A stretch of 64,000 nt of DNA from positions 591,485 to 655,484 of the forward strand of contig NZ_BMRF01000003.1 of the NCBI RefSeq assembly GCF_014648495.1, given 5' to 3'. The notes under the pieces are model-generated. The model ran no database searches, had not been told where the DNA came from, and saw only the letters and a program-made list of their open reading frames with translations. The stretch's first letter is position 1. Every line of letters begins with the position of its first letter. This document shows, one piece after another, positions 39,932 to 49,404 of the stretch. The stretch comes from Actinomadura cremea. Its GTDB lineage: Bacteria > Actinomycetota > Actinomycetes > Streptosporangiales > Streptosporangiaceae. The position numbers and the translations under genes are program-made.

Positions 39932-40477
39932 TTGGCCGTCAAGCCCATCCGCCTCTTCGGCGATCCCGTGCTGCGCACCGCCGCCGAGCCGGTGAAGGAC
40001 TTCGACAAGGAGCTGCGCAGGCTCGTCAAGGACCTCACCGACACGATGATCGACGCCCCCGGGGTGGGGCTGGCCGCGCCGCAGCTCGGCGTCGGCCTGC
40101 GCGTGTTCACCTACTACGTGGACGACCGCCTCGGGCACGTCGTCAACCCCACCCTCGACCTGTCGGACGAGCAGGAGACCGACGACGAGGGCTGCCTGTC
40201 GCTGCCCGGCCTGGCGTTCCCCACGCCGCGCGCCGTCGGCGTCGTCGCCAAGGGCTTCAACATGCACGGGGAGCCGATCACGCTGGAGGGCACGCACCTG
40301 CTGGCCCGCTGCGTCCAGCACGAGACCGACCACCTGGACGGCGTGATCTTCATCGACCGGATGGACGCCGAGCAGCGCAAGGCCGCGATGAAGGCGATCC
40401 GCGAGGCCGAGTGGTTCGGCGACCCGGCGCCCGTCGTGAAGGAGTCGCCGCACCGCACCCTCGGGAAGGCCCTCTGA
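39932..40477 (+). CDS. def: Peptide deformylase
   Basis: Def removes the formyl group from new proteins. The 181-aa metalloprotein has the three motifs GVGLAAPQ (about 45-52), EGCLSLPG with the metal Cys, and QHETDHLDG with the HExxH pair. It starts with TTG at 39932 ([14 protein letters not shown]), an uncommon start in this window. fmt follows 58 nt later; def and fmt act one after the other on the initiator formyl group. Confidence 0.96.
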   Translation: MAVKPIRLFGDPVLRTAAEPVKDFDKELRRLVKDLTDTMIDAPGVGLAAPQLGVGLRVFTYYVDDRLGHVVNPTLDLSDEQETDDEGCLSLPGLAFPTPRAVGVVAKGFNMHGEPITLEGTHLLARCVQHETDHLDGVIFIDRMDAEQRKAAMKAIREAEWFGDPAPVVKESPHRTLGKAL

Positions 40478-40535
40478 TGGGGCCGGCCCGTTCGGCGACG
40501 AGGCTCCGGTACGCCGTCGGCGGGGAGCGGAGCCG

Positions 40536-41465
40536 ATGAGGCTGGTCTTCGCCGGGACGCCCGGCACGGCGCTGCCGTCGCTGGACGCGCTGCTGGCCTC
40601 CGACCACGAGGTCGCCGCCGTCGTCACCCGTCCGGACGGGCGGGCGGGCCGGGGCCGCCGCGCCGCCGCGAGCCCGGTGGCGGAGCGCGCCGCCGAGGCC
40701 GGGGTCGAGGTGCTCAAGCCGGCCAAGGCCCGCGACCCCGAGTTCCTCGACCGGCTGCGGGAGATCGCGCCCGACTGCTGCCCGGTCGTCGCCTACGGGG
40801 CCCTGCTGCCCCGCGAGGCCCTCGACATCCCCCGGCGCGGCTGGGTGAACCTGCACTTCTCGCTGCTGCCCGCGTGGCGGGGGGCGGCGCCCGTCCAGCG
40901 CGCCATCCTGCACGGCGACGACGTGACGGGCGCGGCCACCTTCGAGATCGAGGAGGGGCTCGACACGGGCCCCGTCTACGGGGTGCTGACCGAGCCGATC
41001 CGCCCGGACGACACCTCCGGCGATCTGCTCGGGCGGCTCGCCGTCGCGGGCGCGGGCCTGCTGCTGGACACGATGAACGGCATCGAGGCGGGGGTGCTCG
41101 AGGCGCGCCCGCAGCCGTCCGAGGGCGTCTCGCACGCCGCGAAGCTCACCCCGCAGGACGCCCGCGTCGACTGGACGGCCCCCGCCCGGCACGTCGACCG
41201 GCTCGTCCGGGCCTGCACGCCCGCGCCGGGCCCGTGGACGGAGTTCCGCGACGCCCGGCTGAAGCTCGGGCCCGTCCGTCCGGCGCCGCCCGGCGCCGCG
41301 CCGCTGCCGCCGGGGCGGCTCCGCGCGGGCAAGCAGGACGTGCTGGTCGGGACGGCCACGCACCCGGTCGTCCTCGGCGACGTCCAGCCGCCCGGCAAGC
41401 GGCCCATGCCGGCCGCCGACTGGGCCCGCGGCGCCGCCATCACCGAAGAGGACGCGCTGCACTGA
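40536..41465 (+). CDS. fmt: Methionyl-tRNA formyltransferase
   Basis: Fmt formylates initiator Met-tRNA with 10-formyl-THF. The 309-aa protein has [27 protein letters not shown], the catalytic [17 protein letters not shown] region with Asn and His, and [13 protein letters not shown] with the Asp. The C-terminal domain (about 205-309) binds tRNA. ATG at 40536; the stop overlaps the rsmB ATG as TGATG. Confidence 0.95.
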   Translation: MRLVFAGTPGTALPSLDALLASDHEVAAVVTRPDGRAGRGRRAAASPVAERAAEAGVEVLKPAKARDPEFLDRLREIAPDCCPVVAYGALLPREALDIPRRGWVNLHFSLLPAWRGAAPVQRAILHGDDVTGAATFEIEEGLDTGPVYGVLTEPIRPDDTSGDLLGRLAVAGAGLLLDTMNGIEAGVLEARPQPSEGVSHAAKLTPQDARVDWTAPARHVDRLVRACTPAPGPWTEFRDARLKLGPVRPAPPGAAPLPPGRLRAGKQDVLVGTATHPVVLGDVQPPGKRPMPAADWARGAAITEEDALH

Positions 41466-42892
41466 TGCCGAACACCCGCAGACACGGCGGAAACCGGGGC
41501 AAGGGGAACGGCGGCGCCGGACGGCGCCCGGGGGGCCCGCGCAGCACCGGACGCCCGCAGGACCTCGTCCGCCGCACCGCGTTCGACGTCATCCGCGCCG
41601 TCGAGACCCGCGACGCCTACGCCAACCTGCTGCTGCCCGCCCGGCTCCGCGACCGCGAGCTCACCGGCCGCGACGCCGCGCTGGCCACCGAGCTGACCTA
41701 CGGGACGCTGCGCGGGCGCGGCACCTACGACGCCGTCCTCGCCCTGTGCAGCGACCGCGAGCTGCGCCGCGTCGACGCGCCGCTGCTGGACGTCCTGCGG
41801 CTCGGCGCCCATCAGATCCTCGCCACCCGCATCCCGCCGCACGCCGCCGTCGGTACCACCGTGGAGCTGGCGCGCTCGGTCGCCGGGCCCGGCCAGGCGA
41901 AGTTCGCCAACGCCGTCCTGCGCAAGGTCGCCGGACGCGACCTGGACGCCTGGCTCGCGATCATCGCGCCGGCCGACGCCGAGCCGGTCGCGCGGCTGTC
42001 GATCGCGCACAGCCACCCGAGGTGGATCGTGTCGGCGCTGCGCGACGCCGTGGGACCGGCCGAGATCGAGGACCTGCTCGCCGCCGACAACGCCCGCCCG
42101 CGCGTGACGCTCGTCGCCCGCCCGGGCCGCGCCGCCGTCGGCGAGCTGGTCGAGGCGGGCGCCGAACCGGCCCCGTACTCGCCGTACGGCGCCGTCCTGC
42201 CCGAGGGCGACCCGTCCGCCGTCGCCGCCGTCCGGGAGGGCCGCGCCGCCGTCCAGGACGAGGCCAGCCAGCTCGTCGCCCTGGCGCTCGCCGAAGCGCC
42301 CCTGGACGGGCGCGACGCGCGCTGGGCCGACGTGTGCGCGGGGCCCGGCGGCAAGGCGGGCCTGCTGTCGGCCGTCGCGACGGAGCGGGACGCGCGGTTC
42401 GTGGCCGCCGACGTCCAGCCGCACCGGGCGGGGCTCGTGCGCGACGCGGTCGACGGCCGCGCCGGGGTGCTCGCCGCCGACGGCACCGCCCCGCCGTGGC
42501 GTCCGGGCGCCTTCGACCGCGTCATGGTGGACGCGCCCTGCACCGGCCTCGGCGCGCTGCGGCGCCGTCCGGAGGCCCGCTGGCGGCGCGGTCCCGAGTC
42601 GGTCGCCGACCTCGGCCCGCTGCAGCGCCGGCTGCTCGCGGCCGCGCTCGACGCGACCCGGCCGGGCGGCGTGGTGGCCTACGTCACCTGCTCCCCGCAT
42701 CTCGCCGAGACCCGCGTGGTGGTCGACGACGTCGTCCGCGCCCAGGGCGGCGCCGAACCGCTGGACGCGCCGTCCGTCCTGACGGGGCTCGCGCCCGGCC
42801 TCACCGGCCTGGGCGACGGCCCGTACGCGCAGTTCTGGCCGCACCGCCACGGCACGGACGCGATGTTCCTGGCACTGTTGCGCCGCACTTAG
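41465..42892 (+). CDS. rsmB: 16S rRNA m5C967 methyltransferase RsmB
   Basis: RsmB methylates C967 of 16S rRNA. The 475-aa protein has a Gly/Arg-rich N-terminus, a NusB-like RNA-binding domain (FDVIRAVETRDAYANLLLP and following), and a Rossmann methyltransferase domain with WADVCAGPGGKAGLLSAV, the MVDAPCTGLG motif and YVTCSPHLAETR, whose two Cys perform the m5C reaction. ATG at 41465 overlaps fmt. Confidence 0.93.
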   Translation: MPNTRRHGGNRGKGNGGAGRRPGGPRSTGRPQDLVRRTAFDVIRAVETRDAYANLLLPARLRDRELTGRDAALATELTYGTLRGRGTYDAVLALCSDRELRRVDAPLLDVLRLGAHQILATRIPPHAAVGTTVELARSVAGPGQAKFANAVLRKVAGRDLDAWLAIIAPADAEPVARLSIAHSHPRWIVSALRDAVGPAEIEDLLAADNARPRVTLVARPGRAAVGELVEAGAEPAPYSPYGAVLPEGDPSAVAAVREGRAAVQDEASQLVALALAEAPLDGRDARWADVCAGPGGKAGLLSAVATERDARFVAADVQPHRAGLVRDAVDGRAGVLAADGTAPPWRPGAFDRVMVDAPCTGLGALRRRPEARWRRGPESVADLGPLQRRLLAAALDATRPGGVVAYVTCSPHLAETRVVVDDVVRAQGGAEPLDAPSVLTGLAPGLTGLGDGPYAQFWPHRHGTDAMFLALLRRT

Positions 42893-42951
42893 GCGTTGGA
42901 CGTGACGAGGGGTTCCTGCCCGCCGTCGAGCCCGCCGTTGATGGGAGGTCC

Positions 42952-43914
42952 GTGCTCACCGCCTTCATGCACGTCGTGTCGGCCCTGGGGAGTGCGGTCT
43001 TCTACGTCCCGCTACTGGCGGTTTTGTACTGGTGTGTCGCGCCGCGTCCGGCCGCGCGCGCCTCGGTGCTCCTGCTGCTCAGCGCGGTCCTGAACACGCT
43101 GCTCAAGCTCGTCTTCCACGATCCCCGGCCGTTCTGGACGGACCCGTCGGTCGAGGGGCTCGCGGCGCACTCCTCGTTCGGGATGCCGTCCGGCCACGCC
43201 CAGAACGGGATCGTCATCTGGGGCTTCCTGGCGATGAGCGCGAGACGGCCGGTGCCGCGGGCGGGCGCCGTCGTCATGATCGTCCTGATCGGCGTGTCCC
43301 GGGTGTACCTGGGCGCGCACTCGGTGTGGCAGGTCCTCGCGGGATGGGCGATCGGCGGGGCGCTGCTGCTGCTCGCGCTGACGGTCGGGCCGGCCGTCGT
43401 CGCTTGGTGGGCCCGGCGGCGCGTGCTCGTCCAGACCCTCCTGTCCCTGGGCGTCTCGCTGCTGCTGCTGGGCGCGGCGTGGTTCGCGTTCCAGCCCGTC
43501 GAAGACTTCCGGTACCCCGTGAGCTGGCGGCGCGCCATCCTGAGGGCCGGCGGCGACATCGAGCCGCTGAGCCTCACCCAGGCGGCGATGATCACGGGCG
43601 CCCTGTGCGGGTTCCTCGCGGGCGCGTCGATCGCGGCGCGGCGCGGCTGGCCCGACCCCTCGGGGACGATCCCGCGCGGCCTCGCCCGGCTCGGCGTCGG
43701 GGTCGCGGGCGCCCTGCCGCTGCTCGCGCTGAACCTGCCGGCCGGGGGCCCGCACCCCGCCCAGGCGTTCGCCGTCCAGGCGCTCGTCGCCCTGTGGGTG
43801 GTGGCCGGGACGCCCGAGGCGTTCGCCCGCCTGGGCCTGGCGGCGCGCTCCCGGCCGGGAACCACCCCCGCCGTCACCCGACCGGGTGACGGACCGCCCG
43901 GCCGCCGCCAATAG
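42952..43914 (+). CDS. PAP2-family membrane phosphatase
   Basis: The 320-aa protein has about eight hydrophobic helices and the three PAP2 motifs: KLVFHDPRPFW, MPSGHAQNG and SRVYLGAHSVWQ. The first two are intact, but the third should read HxxxD and has Gln, so activity toward lipid phosphates such as undecaprenyl diphosphate is uncertain. The start is unsure: GTG 42952 has a GGAGG only 3 nt away, ATG 42967 lies further on, and the frame stays open upstream with family-like DEGFL before it but no start codon. It sits between rsmB and rpe. Confidence 0.8.
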   Translation: MLTAFMHVVSALGSAVFYVPLLAVLYWCVAPRPAARASVLLLLSAVLNTLLKLVFHDPRPFWTDPSVEGLAAHSSFGMPSGHAQNGIVIWGFLAMSARRPVPRAGAVVMIVLIGVSRVYLGAHSVWQVLAGWAIGGALLLLALTVGPAVVAWWARRRVLVQTLLSLGVSLLLLGAAWFAFQPVEDFRYPVSWRRAILRAGGDIEPLSLTQAAMITGALCGFLAGASIAARRGWPDPSGTIPRGLARLGVGVAGALPLLALNLPAGGPHPAQAFAVQALVALWVVAGTPEAFARLGLAARSRPGTTPAVTRPGDGPPGRRQ

Positions 43915-43926
43915 ACTCGTCGCATC

Positions 43927-44604
43927 ATGGCTCCGCAGATCTCACCCAGCATCCTGTCCGCCGACTTCGCCCGACTGGCCGAGGACGTCGAGCGCATCGC
44001 CGACTCCGCCGACTGGGTGCACGTGGACGTCATGGACAACCACTTCGTCCCGAACCTCACACTCGGGCTGCCGGTGGTCCAGTCGCTGCTGAAGAGCAGC
44101 ACCCTCCCGCTCGACTGCCACCTCATGATCGAGGACCCGGACCGCTGGGCCCCCGAGTACGCCGAGGCCGGCGCGGGCAGCGTCACCATCCACGCCGAGG
44201 CCGCCAAGGCCCCGATCCGCACCCTGCGCGCCATCCGCGCCGCCGGGGCGCGCGCGGGCCTCGGGGTGAACCCGGCCACGCCCGTCGACGGCTTCGAGGA
44301 CCTCCTCGGCGAGATCGACATGCTCCTGCTGATGACCGTCGAGCCCGGCTTCGGCGGCCAGAAGTTCCTCGACGTCGTCCTGCCGAAGGTGCGCCGCGCC
44401 CGCGAGCTGATCAAGGGCCGCGACCTGCCCGTCTGGCTCCAGGTCGACGGCGGCGTCAGCGCGGAGACGATCGAGCGCTGCGCCGAGGCCGGGGCCGACG
44501 TGTTCGTCGCGGGCAGCGCCGTCTACGGCGCCGGCGACCCGGCCGAGGCCGTGCGCCGCCTGCGCGGTCAGGCCGAGGAGGCGACCGCCAAGGCGGGCTG
44601 GTGA
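43927..44604 (+). CDS. rpe: Ribulose-phosphate 3-epimerase
   Basis: Rpe interconverts ribulose 5-phosphate and xylulose 5-phosphate. The 225-aa TIM barrel has [27 protein letters not shown] with metal ligands, [36 protein letters not shown] and [12 protein letters not shown] at 43927. Its stop overlaps the HAD-phosphatase GTG as GTGA. Confidence 0.95.
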   Translation: MAPQISPSILSADFARLAEDVERIADSADWVHVDVMDNHFVPNLTLGLPVVQSLLKSSTLPLDCHLMIEDPDRWAPEYAEAGAGSVTIHAEAAKAPIRTLRAIRAAGARAGLGVNPATPVDGFEDLLGEIDMLLLMTVEPGFGGQKFLDVVLPKVRRARELIKGRDLPVWLQVDGGVSAETIERCAEAGADVFVAGSAVYGAGDPAEAVRRLRGQAEEATAKAGW

Positions 44605-45272
44605 GGGGCGGACCGGGCACCCGCGGGGCCGCGGGCGCGGCGCACCTGCCGTGCGCGGCCGTCCTGTTCGACGTGGACGGCACCCTCATCGACTCCACGC
44701 CCCTCGTCGAGCACGCGGCCCGCCTGTGGGCGCCCGAGTACGGCATCGACGCGGACGAGTTCCTCTCCGGCTCCCACGGGCGCCGCACGAGCGACCGCGT
44801 CGCCGACTTCCTGCCGCCGGACCGCGTCGCCGAGGCCACGGCCCGCCTGGACGCCCTGGAGGCCGAGGGGACCGACGGCATCACCGCCCTGCCGGGCGTC
44901 CTCGACCTCCTGGCGAACATGAACGGGCTGCCCTGGGCGCTCGTCACCTCCATGGACCGCGGGCAGCTCGCCGCCCGCGCGGCCGCCGCGCGGGTCCCGC
45001 TGCCGGACGTGATGATCACCGCGGAGGACGTCCGGCACGGCAAGCCCGACCCCTCCGGCTACCTGCAGGCCGCCGGGCGCCTCGGCGCGGAGCCGTCCGC
45101 CTGCGTCGTCGTCGAGGACGCCCCCGCCGGTGTGGCCGCCGGGCGCGCCGCGGGCGCCACCGTCCTCGCGGTCACGACCAGCCACCCGCCCGAGACCCTG
45201 AGCGGGGCGCACCGCATCATCGGGGACCTCACCGCGCTGACCCCTGCCCCGGACGGCCTGACGCTCGCCTGA
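44601..45272 (+). CDS. HAD-superfamily sugar-phosphate phosphatase
   Basis: The 223-aa protein has the HAD motifs: nucleophile DVDGTLIDS (about residues 24-32), motif II Thr/Ser in LVTSMDRG, motif III Lys in [10 protein letters not shown], and motif [12 protein letters not shown]. The alpha-helical cap follows motif I, as in beta-phosphoglucomutase-like and glycerol-phosphatase-like enzymes. GTG at 44601 overlaps rpe, so the pair is coupled and it may clear a pentose or hexose phosphate. The substrate is not determined by sequence. Confidence 0.85.
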   Translation: MRGGPGTRGAAGAAHLPCAAVLFDVDGTLIDSTPLVEHAARLWAPEYGIDADEFLSGSHGRRTSDRVADFLPPDRVAEATARLDALEAEGTDGITALPGVLDLLANMNGLPWALVTSMDRGQLAARAAAARVPLPDVMITAEDVRHGKPDPSGYLQAAGRLGAEPSACVVVEDAPAGVAAGRAAGATVLAVTTSHPPETLSGAHRIIGDLTALTPAPDGLTLA

Positions 45273-45597
45273 CCCGCCCGCCACGGGCGTCGCGGGCGCG
45301 TCGCGGCGAAGCGACGGCGATGGTCCCATCGCCGCCGCTCCCCCCGCATCGGCGCCGGGTCGCCCGGCCGGGGGCGGGCGAGGGCCGGCGGGTCCACGTC
45401 CGTTCCCGCCGTCCGCACCGTCCTCCCACCGGGGTCGCCGACCGTGCGGACAACAACTAGCGCGAAATTTGCCGTAGGGCAACAGATGGTCCGGTCGCCG
45501 TGCGGGACGGCCGGTCCCGCCGTACGGTTTTTCGTCCGATCACCTGGAATCCTGCGGTATTGCGGTATAGGGCGGAACCGGCGGGCATCCCTCCGTC
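45273..45597. promoter_or_regulatory. 325-bp region before the STAS gene with two hairpins
   Basis: Just after the HAD stop, CGGCGATGG/CCATCGCCG (45315-45334) forms a 9-bp stem that probably ends the rpe transcript. Further on, CGGGAC/GTCCCG (45503-45519) within a longer CCGT..ACGG fold is followed by five Ts at 45528-45532, the clearest T-tract terminator in the window. It ends 66 bp before the STAS start. A GCGGTAT repeat (45553-45567 area) follows. Confidence 0.6.
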
Positions 45598-45984
45598 ATG
45601 AGCAGTGCGCTGGACGTGACCGTGGCCGAGCGGGACGGACCGATCGCCGTGCTCGCCGTCGTGGGAGAGCTCGACCTGAACAACGCTCCGCTGCTGGCCG
45701 ACGCCGCCCTGGAGGCCGCGGGCCAGGGGCGCCCGCACGTGATCCTGGAGATGTCCCGGGTCCCGTTCTGCGACTCCAGCGGCCTCAACGCGCTGATCCG
45801 GCTCTACCGGCGGCTGCGCGCCGAGCAGGGGTCCCTGACGCTGGCCGCCGTGCCCGGACGCCTCACGCGGCTGCTGAGCATGACCGGCATCGACCGGCTC
45901 ATCCCCGCCCATCCCGACGTTCCGGAGGCGCTGGCGGCCGTCCGGGACGCGATCGGCCGCGAACCCGACACCGGAGCCCGCTGA
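45598..45984 (+). CDS. STAS-domain anti-sigma-factor antagonist
   Basis: The 128-aa protein has the SpoIIAA/RsbV fold: ALDVTVAERDGPIAVLAVVGELDLNNAP at the N-terminus and the switch serine in FCDSSGLNALIRLYRR, which a partner kinase would phosphorylate to release an anti-sigma factor. ATG at 45598. No anti-sigma kinase or sigma factor gene is adjacent, so its partners must lie elsewhere. Monocistronic by context. Confidence 0.88.
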   Translation: MSSALDVTVAERDGPIAVLAVVGELDLNNAPLLADAALEAAGQGRPHVILEMSRVPFCDSSGLNALIRLYRRLRAEQGSLTLAAVPGRLTRLLSMTGIDRLIPAHPDVPEALAAVRDAIGREPDTGAR

Positions 45985-46022
45985 CCTGTGCCTTCGGTGG
46001 TCCCCAGGGCGGCGTACCGCAA

Positions 46023-46066
46023 ATCTAGTCACGATCCTTGACTATCAAGAATCGTGACTATAGATT
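46023..46066 (+). promoter_or_regulatory. Sigma70-like promoter inside a 40-bp palindrome
   Basis: TTGACT (46038-46043) and TAGATT (46061-46066) are separated by 17 bp, a good -35/-10 pair. The sequence 46023-46065 is also an imperfect palindrome centred on CTA (46042-46044): left arm ATCTAGTCACGATCCTTGA, right arm complement ATCTATAGTCACGATTCTTGA, with a 2-nt slip and one mismatch. A repressor bound here would block the -35 element. It is 53 bp before the SRPBCC start. Confidence 0.7.
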
Positions 46067-46118
46067 GGTCTCAGTCGAACGGACCCCCGGGAACGGGGGC
46101 GGAACGAAGGAGACCGAG

Positions 46119-46550
46119 ATGGCCGAGAACGCCGGCTTCCCGTACACCCTCACCCGCGACCTGGACGCCCCCGTGGACGCCGTCTGGAGCGCCTGGACCG
46201 ACTCCGCCCGCTACGGCGAGTGGGCGAGCGCCGAGGAGGTCTCCCTGGACGCCCGGCCCGGCGGCGCCTGGAGCTCGGTGATGGTCATCCCGGGCGGCGC
46301 GCGGATCCCGACCAGCGGGACCTTCGTCGAGGTCGAGACGAACAAGCGGCTGGTCATGGGCATGGACGTCCCCGGACGGGACGAGCCCGTCCTGATGACG
46401 CTCGAGTTCCGCGGCGACGGCGAGCGCACGCGCCTCACCGTCTCCCAGGTCCTCGACGGCGCGGAGGAGCGCGACCAGGCGGAACAGGGCAGCGGGATGC
46501 TGCTGGACGGCCTGGGGGCCTACCTCGCCGGCTCCCGAACCGGCTCCTGA
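46119..46550 (+). CDS. SRPBCC/AHSA1-family protein
   Basis: The 143-aa protein has the START-like fold signature of AHSA1 proteins: YTLTRDLDAPVDAVWSAWTD, WASAEEVSLDARPGGAW, FVEVETNKRLVMGMD, and a C-terminal helix with GSGMLLDGLGAYLA. Such proteins bind small hydrophobic ligands; the ligand is unknown. The ATG at 46119 has AAGGAG 6 nt upstream and is preferred over the ATG-less longer frame. Its own promoter lies within a palindrome, so a ligand-sensing repressor of the ArsR or MarR kind is expected, but none is adjacent. Confidence 0.82.
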   Translation: MAENAGFPYTLTRDLDAPVDAVWSAWTDSARYGEWASAEEVSLDARPGGAWSSVMVIPGGARIPTSGTFVEVETNKRLVMGMDVPGRDEPVLMTLEFRGDGERTRLTVSQVLDGAEERDQAEQGSGMLLDGLGAYLAGSRTGS

Positions 46551-46568
46551 ACCGCTTCGGCGGCCCGC

Positions 46569-46621
46569 GATCGGCCCGCCCCGGCCCGCCCCGCGCCCGC
46601 CCGGCGCCGGGCGGGCCGATC
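46569..46621 (+). terminator. Terminator after the SRPBCC gene
   Basis: GATCGGCCCGCC (46569-46580) pairs exactly with GGCGGGCCGATC (46610-46621) around a GC-rich 29-nt loop that itself can fold. It lies 19 bp after the stop and before the FMN riboswitch. Confidence 0.7.
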
Positions 46622-46688
46622 GCCGTCGTGGCGACTCTCACATGGGGCGGGGAATGTCGGGCATGGCACACTGGTTGGCAAGCATGAA

Positions 46689-46818
46689 CGCGTGCTCCGG
46701 GGTCGGTGCAATTCCGAACCGGCGGTGACAGTCCGCGACCCGGCCGAAACCATCGGCCGGTTGACCCGGTGGAACTCCGGGACCGACGGTGAAAGTCCGG
46801 ATGGGAGGCAGCGCGCGG
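46689..46818 (+). promoter_or_regulatory. FMN riboswitch (RFN element)
   Basis: All conserved blocks are visible: GCTCCGGGGTCGGTGCAATTCC, ACCGGCGGTGACAGTCCGCGAC, then a variable hairpin (CGGCCGAAAC-ATCGGCCG), TGGAACTCCGGGACCGACGGTGAAAGTCC split here as GGGACCGACGGTGAAAGTCC, and GGATGGGAGGCAGCGCGCG. It is 71 nt before ribE and should shut off the rib operon when FMN is high. A GGTACG/CGTACC pair after the aptamer could be the expression platform. Confidence 0.95.
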
Positions 46819-46889
46819 TACGTCCCTGTCCAGGGGCGTAGTGGGCATATCTGCCGTACCCCGGAGCCTTTCGAGTAGGAGGCCCGGGA

Positions 46890-47483
46890 GTGTTCACCGG
46901 CATCGTCGAGGAGCTCGGCGAGATCGCATCGATCGAGCCCCAGGGGGACTCGGTCGCGCTCGCGATCCGCGGCCCGCTCGTCACCCAGGACGCCGTTCAC
47001 GGCGCGTCGATCGCGGTCAACGGCGTCTGCCTCACCGTGGTGGACGTCCGGGACGGAACCTTCACCGCGGACGTCATCAAGGAGACCCTCGACAAGTCGA
47101 GCCTCGGCGCGCTCGAGCCGGGCTCGAAGGTCAACCTGGAACGGCCCGTCCGGCTGTCGGACCGGCTCGGCGGCCATCTCGTGCAGGGGCACGTGGACGG
47201 CGTCGGCGCGATCGTCTCCCGGGAGCCGGGGGAGCGGTGGGACGTCGTCACGGTGTCGCTGCCGGCCGATCTGAGCCGCTACCTGGTCGACAAGGGCTCG
47301 ATCACCGTCGACGGCATCAGCCTCACGGTCGTCGAGGCGGGCGCCGACCGGTTCAGCGTCGCGCTCATCCCCACGACCCTCGCGCTCACCACGCTCGGCC
47401 GCAAGCAGCCCGGCGATCCGGTGAACCTCGAGGTCGACGTCGTCGCCAAGTACGTCGAGCGCATGCTGGGCGACCGGGCATGA
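46890..47483 (+). CDS. ribE: Riboflavin synthase alpha subunit
   Basis: RibE dismutates two lumazines to riboflavin. The 197-aa protein is two repeated barrels: [12 protein letters not shown] with [11 protein letters not shown] in the first, and [12 protein letters not shown] with [11 protein letters not shown] in the second, ending [15 protein letters not shown] at 46890 follows AGGAGG. First gene of the operon under the FMN riboswitch; the stop overlaps the pnuC ATG as ATGA. Confidence 0.95.
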   Translation: MFTGIVEELGEIASIEPQGDSVALAIRGPLVTQDAVHGASIAVNGVCLTVVDVRDGTFTADVIKETLDKSSLGALEPGSKVNLERPVRLSDRLGGHLVQGHVDGVGAIVSREPGERWDVVTVSLPADLSRYLVDKGSITVDGISLTVVEAGADRFSVALIPTTLALTTLGRKQPGDPVNLEVDVVAKYVERMLGDRA

Positions 47484-48133
47484 GCTGGCTCGACGCGAGC
47501 TTCACCGTCGCCGGCGAGCACGTCCTGTGGACCGACCTCACCGGCAACGCGCTCTCGCTCGCCGTCGTGTGGCTCGCCATGCGCAAGACGATCTGGACGT
47601 GGCCGGTGCAGCTCGTCGGCGCCCTGCTGCTCCTCGCGGCGTCCCTGCACGCCGACGTTCCCGGCAACGCGCTCAAGCAGGTGCTGTTCATCGGCCTCGC
47701 CGCCTACGGGTGGCACCGCTGGACGCGCGGGCGGCGCGACGGCGCGGGACTGGTCGTCCGGCAGGCCACCGCGCGCGAGCGCGCCGTGCTGGTCGCGGTG
47801 CTGCTGCTCGGCACCGCGGTCGTCGCGCAGCTGTTCACCCACCTGGCCTGGCTGGAGATCGCCTGGTCGCCGTGGGCGAACGCCTACATCTTCGTCGGCA
47901 GCGCTGTCGCGACGTTCGCGCAGAGCCGCGCGCTGGTCGACTTCTGGGTCGTGTGGGTGCTGGTCGACCTCGTCGGCGTCCCGCTGGCCCTCAAGTCCGG
48001 GCTGTACGTCTCCGGCGCCGTCTACGGGATCTTCTTCGTGATGGTGATGGTCGGGCTCCGGAACTGGCTCCGCGAGTCCCGGGAGGCCCGGGCCCCGCGC
48101 ACTACCCCCAAGGACAAGGCGGTGACCGCATGA
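47480..48133 (+). CDS. pnuC: PnuC-family vitamin transporter, probably for riboflavin
   Basis: The 217-aa protein has seven hydrophobic helices and the PnuC pattern ([52 protein letters not shown]). Family members carry nicotinamide riboside or other vitamins by facilitated diffusion. Its place inside the FMN-riboswitch operon, overlapping ribE and ribBA as ATGA on both sides, suggests the riboflavin-specific PnuX type; that is inference from context. Cell membrane. Confidence 0.85.
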   Translation: MSWLDASFTVAGEHVLWTDLTGNALSLAVVWLAMRKTIWTWPVQLVGALLLLAASLHADVPGNALKQVLFIGLAAYGWHRWTRGRRDGAGLVVRQATARERAVLVAVLLLGTAVVAQLFTHLAWLEIAWSPWANAYIFVGSAVATFAQSRALVDFWVVWVLVDLVGVPLALKSGLYVSGAVYGIFFVMVMVGLRNWLRESREARAPRTTPKDKAVTA

Positions 48134-49404
48134 GCGGCGACGACGGCAAGGTCGACAACGGCGTGATCGACAACGGCGTGATCGACAACGGGAACGGGAT
48201 CTTCGACGACATCGAGGCGGCGGTCGCCGACATCGCGGCGGGACGGCCCGTCGTGGTCGTCGACGACGAGGACCGCGAGAACGAGGGCGACATCATCTTC
48301 GCCGCCGCCAAGGCGACGCCGGAGCTGCTCACCTTCACGATCCGCCACACCAGCGGCGTCATCTGCGTCCCGATGGAGGGCGCCGACCTCGACCGGCTGC
48401 AGATCCCGCTGATGACCGCGCAGAACACCGAGCGGATGCGCACCGCGTACACGGTCAGCGTGGACGCGCGCCTCGGCGTCAGCACCGGCATCTCCGCCGC
48501 CGACCGGGCCAGGACCATCCGGACGCTGTGCGACTCGGCGTCCGAGCCGCGCGACCTCGTCCGTCCCGGCCACATCTTCCCGCTGCGCTACCACGAGGGG
48601 GGCGTGCTGCGCCGCCGCGGCCACACCGAGGCCGCCGTCGACCTCGCCCGGCTGGCGGGCCTGCACCCCTCGGGCGTCCTCGCCGAGGTCGTCAACGAGG
48701 ACGGCACCATGGCGCGCCTCCCCGAACTCCAGGTGTTCGCCAAGGAGCACGGCCTCAAGCTGATCTCCATCGAGCAGCTCGTCGAGCACCGCCGCCGCAC
48801 CGAGCCGCTCGTCACCCGCGCCGTCGAGACCCGCCTGCCCAACCGGTACGGGACGTGGCGCGCCGTCGGCTTCGCGAGCGACGTCGACGGCGGCGAGCAC
48901 GTCGCGCTCGTCCTCGGCGACCTCGGCGACGGCACCGACGTGCTGGTCCGCGCGCACTCCGAATGCCTCACCGGGGACGTCCTGCACTCCGAGCGGTGCG
49001 ACTGCGGCACCCAGCTCGACGCCGCGATGGAGCGCATCGCGCAGGAGGGCCGCGGCGTCGTCCTCTACCTGCGCGGCCACGAGGGGCGCGGCATCGGCCT
49101 GCTGGCCAAACTGCGCGCCTACGCGCTGCAGGACGCCGGCTCCGACACCGTCGACGCCAACCTGGAGCTCGGCCTGCCCGCCGACGCGCGCGAGTACTCC
49201 AACGCCGCGCACATGCTGCGCGACCTGGGCGTACGCTCGATACGGGTGCTCACCAACAACCCGGCGAAGCTCCAGGGCCTGCACGGGTTCGGCATCGAGG
49301 TGCGGGGCCGCGAGGCCATGCCGGTGGTGGTCACCGAGGACAACAGGCGCTACCTGACGGTCAAGCGCGACCGTCTCGGACACCAGATCGAGGGACTCTC
49401 ATGA
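48130..49404 (+). CDS. ribBA: Bifunctional DHBP synthase/GTP cyclohydrolase II
   Basis: RibBA makes both precursors of riboflavin. The 424-aa protein has the RibB half ([46 protein letters not shown] with metal His) and the RibA half with three zinc Cys in [34 protein letters not shown] and NNPAKLQGL. The N-terminus contains a duplicated VIDNG segment from a 15-bp tandem repeat and is longer than usual. ATG overlaps pnuC. Confidence 0.95.
   Translation: MSGDDGKVDNGVIDNGVIDNGNGIFDDIEAAVADIAAGRPVVVVDDEDRENEGDIIFAAAKATPELLTFTIRHTSGVICVPMEGADLDRLQIPLMTAQNTERMRTAYTVSVDARLGVSTGISAADRARTIRTLCDSASEPRDLVRPGHIFPLRYHEGGVLRRRGHTEAAVDLARLAGLHPSGVLAEVVNEDGTMARLPELQVFAKEHGLKLISIEQLVEHRRRTEPLVTRAVETRLPNRYGTWRAVGFASDVDGGEHVALVLGDLGDGTDVLVRAHSECLTGDVLHSERCDCGTQLDAAMERIAQEGRGVVLYLRGHEGRGIGLLAKLRAYALQDAGSDTVDANLELGLPADAREYSNAAHMLRDLGVRSIRVLTNNPAKLQGLHGFGIEVRGREAMPVVVTEDNRRYLTVKRDRLGHQIEGLS
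48160..48189 (+). repeat. 15-bp tandem duplication within ribBA
   Basis: GGCGTGATCGACAAC occurs at 48160-48174 and 48175-48189, with a partial copy GTCGACAAC just before (48151-48159). It adds repeated GVIDN residues to the disordered N-terminus, before the RibB domain, so it should be harmless. Confidence 0.9.
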
